Part shown: one piece after another, positions 21,346 through 30,608 of the stretch
Layout of the letters: the number at the start of each line of letters is the position of its first letter
Numbering within the stretch: the stretch's first letter is position 1
Origin: Emiliania huxleyi CCMP1516
Taxonomy: Eukaryota > Haptophyta > Isochrysidales > Noelaerhabdaceae
Reading direction: 5' to 3'
Length of the DNA stretch: 64,000 bases
Assembly: GCF_000372725.1 (NCBI RefSeq)
Contig: NW_005196603.1
Location: 311,489-375,488, forward strand
The notes under the pieces: model-generated
What the model saw: only the letters and a program-made list of their open reading frames with translations
What the model was told of the DNA's origin: nothing
Databases searched by the model: none
Made by a program: the position numbers and the translations under genes

Positions 21346-23411
21346 GCGGTCGAGATCGTGTCCCGCCTCGACTTCGCCCCAGAGGTCGGTCTGGTACCTA
21401 GCGGAGATGGGGGGAGATTGGGGGAGATTGGGGGAGATAGAGGTCGGTCTGGTACCTGGCGGTGTGAAATGGGGGAGATTTGGGGAGATGTGGGGAGATG
21501 TGGGGAGATGTGGGGAGATAGAGGTCGGTCAGGTACCTTGCGGCGTAACTGGGAGGATTTGGGGAGATAGGGGGAGATAGGGGGGGGGCGAGAGGTCCGC
21601 AGAGGTCTGGTCCTGCGGGGGAGAAGTGGGGAGATGCGGGGAGATTTGAAGAGATATGGGGAGGTCTTCCGCGTCTAGCGGCTTCGTACTGCTCGGCGAC
21701 ACGCGCAGCGACGCACACCTAGTGGGAGGTTCCTCGAGGTTCCTCGAGGTTCGTCGAGATTCCTCGAGATTCCCTAGATACCTATGAAGCGGAATCTCCC
21801 CATATCTCCCCATATCTCCCCATATCTCCCCATATCTCCCCATACCTCCCCGTATCTCCCCATATCTCCCCATACCTCCCCATATCTCCCCGTATCTCCC
21901 CATATCTCCCCATATCTCCCCATATGTCTGGTACGCGCGCAGCGACGCACACCTCGGCGTTCTCATCTCTCCCCACATCTCCCCATCTAATACCTCCCCG
22001 TCTCTCCCCACATCGGGTACGCGCGCGGCGATGCGCACCTCGCGCGCGCTCAGCCGCCGGCGATAGAGCGCGAGGGCCAGGACAAACGACTTGCACGACC
22101 CAGTCACCGAATCGAGCGCCGCCAGCGTCCAATCGTCGGCCGCGCCGAGGACCCGCGCGGCAGCCGCAGCGGCAGCGGGCGGCTGCGGGGGAGATGGGGG
22201 ATTGGGAGGTAAGGTAAGGTAAGGTAAACTTCTCCACACACACGAGGTGGTGGGGCAAGGGGGGGCAACCCTCGCGTCTCCACGTCTAACGACAGGAGCC
22301 CCACGGCATTTAAAGTGCAAGGCCCGGTGCGCGTGGGTGAGCGGTGTGTGTGTGTGTGTGTGTGTGTGATTGGGAGTTCACGGCGAGCTCTTCGCCCCGC
22401 GAGCGAGCACGGCTTCGGAAGTGTCTCGGAAGTGTCTCGGAAGTGTCTCGGAAGTGTCTCGGGCTCTTCGGCCCGCGAGCGAGCACGGCTGAAGAGCCGC
22501 CATGCAGTGTCGCGGCGGTATCTCGGAAGTGTCTCGGAAGTGTCTCGGAAGTGTCTCGGAAGTGTCTCGGGCTCTTCGCGCCGCGAGCGAGCACGGCTGA
22601 AGAGCCGCCATGCAGTGTCGCGGCGGTATCTCGGAAGTGTCTCGGAAGTGTCGCGGCAGTGTCTCGGAAGCGTCAAACCTCTCGCGAATGTCTCGGCAGC
22701 GTCGCGGAAGTGTCGCGGAGTTGTCGCGGCAGTGTCGCGGCAGTGTCTCGTCGGTGTCTCGGAAGCGTCGCGGCAGCGTCTCGGAAGTGTCGGAAGCGTC
22801 TTGAGAGCGGCTCGCAAGCGCTACGCAAGCGTCTCGGAAGCGTCGCGGAAGTGTCTCGGAAGCGTCTCGGTAGTGTCACGGAAGCGTCTCGGAAGCGTCT
22901 CGGTAGTGTCTCATAAGCGTCTCGGTAGTGTCTCGGAAGCGTCCTCTTCCTGCTCGACGACGAGGCTCGAGGTGGCGTTCAGCTGGACGCCCTCGGCATC
23001 CGCGAGCCAGGATATCAGCGGGTCGTACGCCGCCGCCTCCTTGGCCGCAAGCTCGGGCTCGTCCTCCGCGTCCGCCCGGAGCGCCACGACGTCTGTATGC
23101 ATCGTCCGCAGCATCGACGACGCCATCTGTGGCCGGATCGATGGCACCTGGTCGATGGACGTCGTGGCGAGCTTCATCAGCGGCATCGTGTACGGCTGGA
23201 GGAACTTGCCCTGCGCCTGCCACTCCATCGCCACCGCCCACGCCATCGCCTCGGTCGGCAGCTCGAGCGGAGACTTTGCGGGCGTCTGCAGCGCACGGCC
23301 GTCGAGCGTGACGGCCCAGCGCGCGGCGTGCGCGACGCGCTGCACGCCCACCGACTTGTACCATACCTTGATCCGGCTCTGCATCGAGAGGCGCGCCGAG
23401 TGGCGGGCCAA
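21244..23411 (-). CDS. ATP12: Mitochondrial F1-ATPase assembly chaperone ATP12 (ATPAF2)
   Basis: In this family ATP12 binds the F1 alpha subunit in the mitochondrial matrix before assembly with beta. Exon 1 (from 23411, or ATG 23384 MQSRIKVWYKSVG) carries WAVTLDGRALQTPAKSPLEL, AMAWAVAMEWQAQGKFLQPY, TMPLMKLATTSIDQV, and HTDVVALRADAEDE. Exon 2 (22037-22182) has DDWTLAALDSVTGSCKSFVL and ALALYRRRLSARE. Exon 3 is a 29-nt microexon (21690-21718; VCVAARVAEQ). Exon 4 (21397 down) gives YQTDLWGEVEAGHDLDRADL, the family's C-terminal signature, ending at TGA 21244-21246. The intron after exon 1 is about 770 bp and holds a SINE-like insertion and GTCTCGGAA-type repeats; its donor is uncertain. The next two introns start with copies of the following exon. 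Family call is strong; the extreme C terminus is weak. Confidence 0.85.
22200..22376 (-). mobile_element. SINE-like family A, copy 4, with 9-bp target-site duplication
   Basis: Full-body copy inside the large ATP12 intron. GATTGGGAG occurs at 22200-22208 and again at 22368-22376, exactly flanking the (GGTAA)n edge and the (GT)n edge. Confidence 0.85.
22380..22935. repeat. GTCTCGGAA minisatellite within the ATP12 intron
   Basis: Dozens of 9-10-bp GTCTCGGAA / GTCGCGGCA units, interrupted by two copies of a roughly 100-bp block that includes GCGAGCGAGCACGGCTGAAG and GCCATGCAGTGTCGCGGCG (about 22462-22566 and 22567-22660). Confidence 0.85.
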
Positions 23412-23524
23412 ACTTCGGTGTTTTTCTTCTTTTATGAATTCTTTTCTTTTGCGCAGTCCGAGCCTGGCTGTTTTCGCCTTCCTATTAGGAAAAATTGCAG
23501 TTTACTACGTTTTGAGCTTTTCTC

Positions 23525-23741
23525 TTGCAGATTACTACACACCACACAATCCACCTTGCAGATTACTACACACACACAATCCGCCTTGCAGATTACTACA
23601 CACCACACAATCCACCTTGCAGATTACTACACACCACACAATCCACCTTGCAGATTACTACACACCACACAATCCACCTTGCAGATTACTACGCACCACA
23701 CAATCCACCTTGCAGATTACTACACACCACACATCCACGTG
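23525..23741. repeat. 31-bp tandem repeat, seven units
   Basis: Each unit starts TTGCAGATTACTACACACCA and ends in AATCCACC. Units are contiguous without spacers. The array lies upstream of ATP12 and downstream of the small gene ending at 23808, both on the minus strand. Confidence 0.9.
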
Positions 23742-23807
23742 GAGAGGCCACGCTGCCTCAAGCAAATCCAAATGGCCCGCTCGGCGAGGGTCGCGCCCCG
23801 CCTCCCG

Positions 23808-24210
23808 TCAGTCGTCGTCCTCGTCCATCGCCTCGCCGCGCGGCCACTTGCTCGTCGCGAGCTTCGCGCGCCTACAGGGAGGCTCCGAGACGGCTCCGAG
23901 ACGGCTCCGAGACGGCTGCCGTGCTCGTCGCGAGCTGTGCGCGCAAGTCCGGCTTCGAAGCGTTGAGCGACTCGCCGCCCGACGCGAGGGCGGCGGCGAG
24001 GGTGGGCTCGGCGGCGTTTGCGGCGCCTACGGGGAGCGTCCGAGAGGTTCGGGGAAGGGGCTAGGAAGGGAATCGGGGCTCGGCGGCGGTTGCAGCGCCG
24101 AGCGCCGACGAGAGCGTCTTGGACGACAGCACCCGGCTGGCGAGGCTGCCTGAGGAGGAAAGAGCCGCGGATGAGCGCCGCCGTTCCACGCATCCCGTGG
24201 GCGCGCGGCT
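23808..24210 (-). CDS. Small unknown protein, C-terminal exons
   Basis: Family not recognised. A spliced model reads SLASRVLSSKTLSSAL, then exon 2 (23945-24026) GAANAAEPTLAAALASGG and ESLNASKPDL, then exon 3 (23808-23871) RAKLATSKWPRGEAMDEDDD and TGA at 23808-23810. The introns are 24027-24098 (72 bp) and 23872-23944 (73 bp), both GC...AG. Each begins with a near-identical copy of the next exon's first 20 or more bases, so the unspliced frame repeats itself and then hits stops. The 5' part above about 24180 is Arg/Gly/Ala low-complexity and its start was not found. Confidence 0.5.
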
Positions 24211-24791
24211 GGAGACGCCGCCGCCGCCGCCGCTCGTCCTTCTTTTGGAGATGCCGCCGCTCGCGCCGCCGCCGCCGCGCCCCCGCCCCCGCCCGCCGGC
24301 GGCGCGCGACCGCCGCCGCGGCCCGCCGCCTCTCCGTACCAGCGCGACGCCTGCTCGGGAGACGGCGCCCGTGCCGAGATGTGGCAGGTGCTTCCCCTTT
24401 ACTTTACCTTTATAGCGACTACGAGATCCGTTTGCTTTATGGCGTTTGAGCTTTGAGGGGGGGGAGCGACTTCTCTACCGAATTAAAGCGAGACGATCCG
24501 CTAAAGCCGTACCCCCGGCCACTCGTTCCAACTCTCTCCCCACACCGCAAAATGTAAATATGAGGCGGTTTCCGTTGAGACGCGGTCGGGGCCCACGCAC
24601 GGGCCCACGCTCTCTGTCTGCGAGTTTGGCTCTTTGGCGGTACATACCGTCCTCACCCAGCAGCTAGTTTCAACGTGCGTGCACCTCACTGGCGGGTCGA
24701 GACCGTCCGACGCCCTCTGCCGCGCAAGCGGGCCCGACACCATGGTCCACGCGCGGCCCCACTGCGCCTGCTGCGTCTACGCCTCGGCCCG

Positions 24792-24982
24792 CTACGCCTC
24801 CTCGGCCTCGTCCGCCGCTTGGTCGACCTGCATCGAGCCTGCCTCCGCCGCATCGGGAGCACGGCTGGACTCGCCTCCCTCGCCGCCGCCCCCATCTCCG
24901 CCACCGCCTTCGACGTCGCCACCCTCCCCACCGCCGCCGCCTGCGCCGCCGCCTGCGCCGCCGCCGCCCTCGCCGCCGCCCT

Positions 24983-25028
<46 letters not shown>

Positions 25029-25935
25029 CTCCTCCTCCTCCACCTCCTCCTCGCCCGTCAGCTGCTGGATCTTTTGGCGCGCCTGCGCAGCGAGACGCAG
25101 CGCATTCTCGCGCTCGCCGCCGGCCACCGTCGCCTTTGCAATCTTCTCGAAGCGGAGCAGCCGCGCGCGCCACTTTGCGACCTCGCGCCCCGACGCGTCG
25201 CCCCGCGTCACGTTGTACGACAGCCACCACTGCTCCGGCTCGGCCGCGCCTCCGCCCGCCGCCTTGTCCGCAGCACGCCGGCGCATCTCCTCGCGCTCGC
25301 GCCCCTTGCGCTCTCTCTCTTCGTCGGCGGCCCGCTCCGCCTCCTCCTCCGCCTCGCGCGCCCGCCGCAGCCGCTCCTCCTCCTCCGCCCTTCGCAGCAG
25401 GTCCTGCTCGTCGAACTTCTCCGCATGCTCGCTCATCGCCGCCTGCACCTTGCGCATGTGCTTGCGCATGTGCACCGGGTTGAGCGGCACCTTGAACCGC
25501 TGCAGCTCCGCCTCCGAGGGGGCATCGTTGGACAGCGTGTCGAGCCCGGCCAGGCGCGTGCCGACCGACGTGCGCAGCTGCAGCGACATCTCGACCAGCT
25601 TCTTGCCCAGCCGGTACGGCCGCGGCGCCCGCTTGGTGGCGATGACCAGACCGACGTAAAACGACTTTTGGCCGTTGAGCCGCTGCACGCACCGCACGAG
25701 CGAGTCGACCGCCACGCGATTGAACGCGCGCGTCTCGATCCAGACCTCCGCGTGCCGACGCGGCATCACGAGCGCCCTCAGCTCGTCCGCCGACAGCGCC
25801 GTCTCCCGCGCCGTCTCCCGCGCCTCGGTCTCCTGGCGCTTGCGCCGCTCCTTCTCCGACGCCTCGCGGGCCGCCGCCGCTTTGGCCGCGGGGCCGCGCT
25901 TGGCCTAAGGTAAGGTAAGGTAAGGTAAGCTGCTC

Positions 25936-25966
<31 letters not shown>

Positions 25967-26679
25967 TGGTGGAGGGGGGGGGGCAGGGAGCGACCCTCGC
26001 GACTCCACGTCTAGACGACAGGAGCCCGGCGGCATTCAAAGTGCAAAGTCCGGTGCGCGTGGGTGAGCGGTGTGTGTGTGGGGGGGGGGGGGTGCCTGTG
26101 CCTGTGCCTGTGTGTGTGCGTGTGTGTGTGCGTGTGTGCGCCTCGGTCGCGTACGCGTCGCGCAGCTTCTTGGTCGGAAGCGCCTCCAGCGGGTAGACCG
26201 CCTTCTTCTCGTACGCGCGCCACGCAAAGAACTCGTGCGGCCCGAACCCGCCGTCGGGCCGCTCGTCGAGGAGGTGGACGGCGCACGGGCGGAGGACGCA
26301 GTCGGAGTGGTTCTCGTCGAAATGCAGCGAGAAGAAGAGCTCCGACGGCGCCGCGGTGAGCGTGCCTCCCTCGTACTTGACCTTGCCGCTCGCTCCGGCC
26401 ATCTTTGCGTACTCGTGGACGTCGCCCTCGCGGTAGTACCAGCGCGCGTTGAAGTAGACCTCCGACGAAGCAAACGAGTAGACGAAGATCTCCTGCAGTC
26501 GCGCGACGTAGGGCACGTCGGCGCCGTTCTCGAGGTAGCAGTCCTGCCCGACCTCGTACGTCTCCTCCCCCTTCTTCATCTGGGCAAGGGTGGGGGTGGG
26601 GTGGATGAGGTTTGAGGGCGAGGGTTGAGGGCGAGGGTTGAGGGTGAGGGCGAGGGCAAAGGCGAGCGCGAGGGTAAGG

Positions 26680-26710
<31 letters not shown>

Positions 26711-26994
26711 CATGATCGGCCACCTGGCGGTAAAAGACCTTCCCGTCCGCGCGGTGCGACGGCCTAACGAAAGGAGAGCCACCTCGGTTCCAACCTCGTC
26801 CGATCTCGGCGACATCTCGGCGACATCTCGGCGACATCTCGGCCTGCCAACCGCTACCGCGGCCTCCTCGTCCTCCTCGCCCTCGCTCTCCTCCTCGCCG
26901 CTCCCGTCGCTCTCCTCGCCGCTCGCGCCCTCCGACTTCTCGCCCTCGCCGCCGCCCTCCGCCTTGGCGCCACCGCCCTCCCCCTCCCCCTCGC

Positions 26995-27025
<31 letters not shown>

Positions 27026-27502
27026 CTCGCCCTTGCGCTCGCCGGCGGCCGCGGCCGCACCGACGTCCGGCGGCGACACCTCCTCGCCGGGGCCCGCGGC
27101 GGAGGGGCCGCCGTCCTCCGCCTCCTCCACCTTCCGCTTCTTGCGCGCGGGCTCCTCCGAGCCCGCCCCGTCCGCCGCGTCCTGCGCCGGCGCCGCCGGC
27201 TCCGCCTCCGCCGCCGCTTCCGGCGCCGCTTCCATCGGCGCGTCCTCGGCCGCGCCGCCGCCTCCGCCGCCGCCGGTGCCGCCCTCGGCGAGGATGCGCG
27301 CCATCGCTGTGTCGACGGCCGCCTTGACAAACTTCTTGTGCGCGCGGAGGGAGCCGTCGGCGCCGGGCAGCAGCTCCGTCTCGAGCATCCGGAGCACCAC
27401 CTTGACCGAGATGGTGTCCCAGTCCTCGCGGCGCAGCAGCCGGTCGATCGCCGCGTTCACGGACTCGTCCGTGAGCCCGGCAGGCCAGTTTTCCGCCGCC
27501 AT
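24792..27502 (-). CDS. Chromatin-associated protein with DEK_C and BAH domains
   Basis: Three-exon model of 731 residues. Exon 1 (26858-27502) starts MAAENWPAGL and has a DEK C-terminal-type helical domain (LTDESVNAAIDRLLRREDWD, VKVVLRMLETELL, KKFVKAAVDTAMARIL) that in other proteins binds DNA. A basic NLS-like ARKKRKVEE and a long Glu/Gly/Ser acidic tract follow. Exon 2 (26142-26579) is a BAH domain: GQDCYLENGADVPYVARLQE, VYFNARWYYREGDVHEYAK, ELFFSLHFDENHSDCVLRPC, FAWRAYEKKAVYPL. Exon 3 (24792-25904) adds a block (RHAEVWIETRAFNRVAVDSL, SFYVGLVIATKRAPRPYRLG, VPLNPVHMRKHMRKVQAAMS), a charged coiled coil and a Glu/Gly tail. Intron 1 (26580-26857) is repeat-filled; intron 2 (25905-26141, GC-AG) is a SINE-like element. 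It is likely nuclear, possibly in a remodelling or histone-reading complex. Confidence 0.8.
25905..26141 (-). mobile_element. SINE-like family A, copy 5, forming a whole intron
   Basis: The element fills the intron between the BAH exon and the next exon. On the coding strand it begins GCGCACACACGCACACACAC. It passes through the family A body and ends TTACCTTACCTTAG, whose AG is the splice acceptor before GCCAAGCGCGGC. The donor is GC. Confidence 0.75.
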
Positions 27503-27636
27503 GGCGCTGCAGGGTTCGGCCTCTAAGATGTGAGGGGTCTGTGCCACCTCAATCAAAGAGATATATTTGCCACTTTCCGCACAAACATGGCACCCGACCA
27601 GCTGAAGCTCTAGACTCGTCGACCGAGCTCTGGACG

Positions 27637-27993
27637 ATGCCGACCTCAAACCACCAGCGCCAGCAACGACGTGCCGCGGCTCGCCGCGCCGCTGTTGCGA
27701 CCGACGACGTGCCCGACGCCGTCCCGCGGCCGAAAGGAAGAGGCCCGCGCAACCACTTCTGGGACCCGCGGCCGCCGGGCGTGCGGCGGCACAACGAGTC
27801 GAACGAACCGAACCAGCGCAGAGCGGCGCGTCTCGCGAGCGCCCGCGGCCGCCACGCCGACGCCGTCCGCGGCCGACGGTGGTCGCGAATCAACGCGGCG
27901 CGGTGCAACGAGGCCAAGTCCTTCCAGGCTCCCGCCAGCAGCGCCTCGTGGCGTGGGCTGCACGGCCCTTCGAGACGGCCCGGGGGGCGGTGA
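27637..27993 (+). CDS. Possible small basic protein
   Basis: A 118-residue frame from ATG 27637 (MPTSNHQRQQRRAAARRAAV) with RPKGRGPRNHFWDPRPPGVR, arginine-rich throughout. It is divergent from the DEK_C/BAH gene, with 134 bp between start codons. No family motif is visible and overlapping frames are also open, so it may be spurious. Confidence 0.25.
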   Translation: MPTSNHQRQQRRAAARRAAVATDDVPDAVPRPKGRGPRNHFWDPRPPGVRRHNESNEPNQRRAARLASARGRHADAVRGRRWSRINAARCNEAKSFQAPASSASWRGLHGPSRRPGGR

Positions 27994-28011
27994 GAGACCT
28001 CTCCCGCCGGC

Positions 28012-28782
28012 ATGGCGCACTATATCACCCGTAGAGGCCTCTCTATAGTCGCCTTTTGGCACCTCCTCTCTCCACGCCGCCGATTAGACCTCGCCGCATC
28101 GCATCGCCCCCTTCCCTGCCCCGTCGCCCTCCTGAGCTCTCCCTCCTTCGCTCCAGCCATGCACAGGACGGCTGGACCATTGGCCCGCGTGCCAGGCGTC
28201 CGGGACGGCCTGGTATCGGCTCCGTACTTTGAGCCCTCTTGGGCCACCCTCGCGTCCACCGGCCGGCAGAGCACCGCTTGGGCGACTCAGACGGCCCGCC
28301 CGACCAGCGCGTTCGATCGTGCCGCCCCCACAGCGTCAGTGGCGTGCGTGGGGTGGCAGGCGGCGTCAGCGCAGCCCCTCGTGGGGGTGCCCACCGCTCT
28401 CCTCTCACCGCTCCCCCCCGCCCGTGGCACCCCACACACTCGTCCCTCCTCAGGGGCGCAAGGCGGCACGGCACGTTCAGCGCTTGCCTCGGCCCACCTC
28501 GCCTTCACGCCCGCCACCGCGACCAAGGAGGTGGCCTCGGCGGCCCAGATGAAGCCCGTGCGGCTCGTTTGGGAGCCGCATGCCGTCCCTCTCTCGCCGG
28601 CGCTGCTCACCACGCCCAAGCCTACGCCGAGGAACCCGTCGCGCCCGTCGCTCACGAGCTGGTGGCTCGCATCGACCGAGCCGTCCAGCTTTCTCACGCC
28701 CTGCCCACGATCAAATTCGAGACGACCAACATCCGACCACAAAAAAGGCCCGCGCGTGCTGCGCGGGCCGGCGAGCGACTAG
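28012..28782 (+). CDS. Open frame of doubtful coding status
   Basis: A 256-codon frame rich in Ala, Pro, Thr and Ser (MAHYITRRGLSIVAFWHLLS onward). Another frame over the 3' part reads VAHELVARIDRAVQLSHALP, so the true gene, if any, may be spliced. No recognisable domain. Confidence 0.25.
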   Translation: MAHYITRRGLSIVAFWHLLSPRRRLDLAASHRPLPCPVALLSSPSFAPAMHRTAGPLARVPGVRDGLVSAPYFEPSWATLASTGRQSTAWATQTARPTSAFDRAAPTASVACVGWQAASAQPLVGVPTALLSPLPPARGTPHTRPSSGAQGGTARSALASAHLAFTPATATKEVASAAQMKPVRLVWEPHAVPLSPALLTTPKPTPRNPSRPSLTSWWLASTEPSSFLTPCPRSNSRRPTSDHKKGPRVLRGPASD

Positions 28783-28816
28783 CGAGCCAACCTGCTAGTC
28801 AATCAATATTGATTGA
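28747..28816. repeat. Short hairpin followed by an 18-bp palindrome
   Basis: GGCCCGCGC / GCGCGGGCC at 28747-28755 and 28761-28769 forms a 9-bp stem with a 5-nt loop. The perfect palindrome TCAATCAATATTGATTGA is at 28799-28816. Both are just past the doubtful frame ending at 28782. Confidence 0.7.
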
Positions 28817-30058
28817 TCAAACCTTCAGACATTCAGCGTCTCTCCACTTGTGTTAATACTGTTTTGTCGAATTCCCCTCAACGCCCTCACAGCGTCGCCG
28901 GGACCAGCGGGTGGCGGCCCGGCGAATTCCAAGAGACTCGGACGCCCTTCCACGCCTTAGGTATATTGTTGGCAAATCAAGACACAGAGCTCACACAGAA
29001 TCACACTGCACTCCAAGAAAAGAATTCATAAAAGCTAGTCCTGCTTTGCTTCTGCACAATCGAACGCTCCACCGAATCCTACGGGATAATGCTTAAGGTT
29101 TCCTGAGTGACGAGAGGTTTTGTTGTAAAATTCCTGAGTCACATGCATCGATCTCGTCTGGAATTCATCGTCTGCTAACTCCACAATTCGCACACTCGCG
29201 CGCGCGGCAGTCAATCGGACGCTCAAGGCTGTTCAGGACACCCTAATTTGTGTCCGCGTGTGGAGGACCTCCATTGAGGACCTCACGTCGTTCTGGTGAG
29301 GACCTTCGGAGGACCTCTCTCCATTCAAAGTGCGGTTTCTGCCTTGCTGCCTCGTCTCTCCCCCTTGTGTCGTGCCGCTCAATGTAGGAGAGCAGGGCAG
29401 TGCCGTCCTTACTCTGATCGGAGAGGTACTGCTCATCAGCAGTGGAGAGGATCGAGCGGGGGACCGATAGGCTAGGGAGAGCGATCAACGTCAGCCGAGA
29501 CGCCCGAGTGAGTGGCTCACTATACGGCTTTTAGTGTGGTAGTACAAGATAGACTCACATGGTCACAAGTCTTTAGTAACCGACCTCAAACCCGCGAGCT
29601 CGGGACGGTGCAGTGTTTGTGGCACTCGGCAGTAGGCACCCGCGGCACGGCCCCGCTGTCGGCTCTCGCGGGCTGCGGAACCGGCCCCAGAAGGGGACGG
29701 TCCGGGCGAGTGTGGCAGCTTCTGCGCTAGTATGGGCACCCTCTATCACAACACTACTGACCCTGGCCATTAGAGCTGCCAGTGATAGCGTCAGGAGCTG
29801 GAAGGAGTCAAGACCTGTTGCACGCCATCACCTACAGGCTGTCTTGTGTGATGGTTGGGATGTCCAAACGCCACCATCTTGGCTCTTGCGACCTCAAACC
29901 CGCGAGCTGTATGGGTGGTCCTGACGTCGACAGACGTCCGATGACCACGGTGAAGCTGAGCCGGAACGCGTCGACAGGTCTCGTCTGAGCCCGTGGCGGT
30001 CGCCGGCTGAGTCGCCGTACACGGGCCGGTACCTCAGTCAGGCGTCACCTCCGCAGCC
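28817..30058. other. No supported gene
   Basis: Lower-GC, stop-rich sequence. The only recurrence noticed is CGACCTCAAACCCGCGAGCT at about 29580 and about 29890. Short frames here have no recognisable motif. Confidence 0.5.
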
Positions 30059-30114
30059 TCAGGTCTCACACTCCATCACCTCCGACGGGACGCCTTCGGT
30101 GGCACGCTCGGCGG

Positions 30115-30274
30115 CGAGTTTGTGGCAGCCCCACAGCGAGCGCGGCGTCGAGCCTAATCGGTCTGATCGATTCGGCGCACTCCCTGGGTGCCAGGGAGTG
30201 CGCTGGGAACGCGCCTCGCGCGAGCGCGGTGCGTCCTGGCAGCCCGCGCTGGCTGCGGAGCTGCCACAAACTCG
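30115..30274. repeat. 160-bp element with perfect 15-bp terminal inverted repeats and an inner hairpin
   Basis: CGAGTTTGTGGCAGC at 30115-30129 is the exact reverse complement of 30260-30274. Inside, 30175-30187 and 30191-30203 form a perfect 13-bp stem with a 3-nt GTG loop (GCGCACTCCCTGG / CCAGGGAGTGCGC). It could be a miniature element or a structured transcript. Confidence 0.8.
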
Positions 30275-30608
30275 AGACACGCTTTTTGGGACATTTTCGA
30301 CGCTTTTGGCCCATAAACTCGTGCAACAACCCATGTATAAAATGGAAAAATCGCAAAAATGAAAAACAATGAAAATCGACGCCTGCGGCGGGCCATGTGG
30401 GACCCCCCCCCCCCCATGGATACCCGCCCCGACTAGCGCCCCCCCCCTTGATGTTTGACGAGCACGATGGGGGCATGTGATCAACATGGAGCATGCGATG
30501 AAGCCTCCCCTCCTGCCCTCCTCAGATAGGGCATGCATCACCGTGGTGCGTGGGCAGACAGACAGATAACCCCCACCCCACCCCATGTAGCGATGTGCGC
30601 TGCAGCGT

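Noticed and set aside
23525-23741. CRISPR-like array
   Set aside because: Repeats are contiguous with no unique spacers, there are no cas genes, and the genome context is eukaryotic.
22315-24153. 612-codon plus-strand frame
   Set aside because: It runs through GTCTCGGAA and 31-bp repeats and is antisense to the well-supported ATP12 exon 1.
26640-26710. Telomere-like repeat
   Set aside because: The unit is GGGTGA/GGGCGA, not TTAGGG or TTTAGGG, and lies inside an intron.
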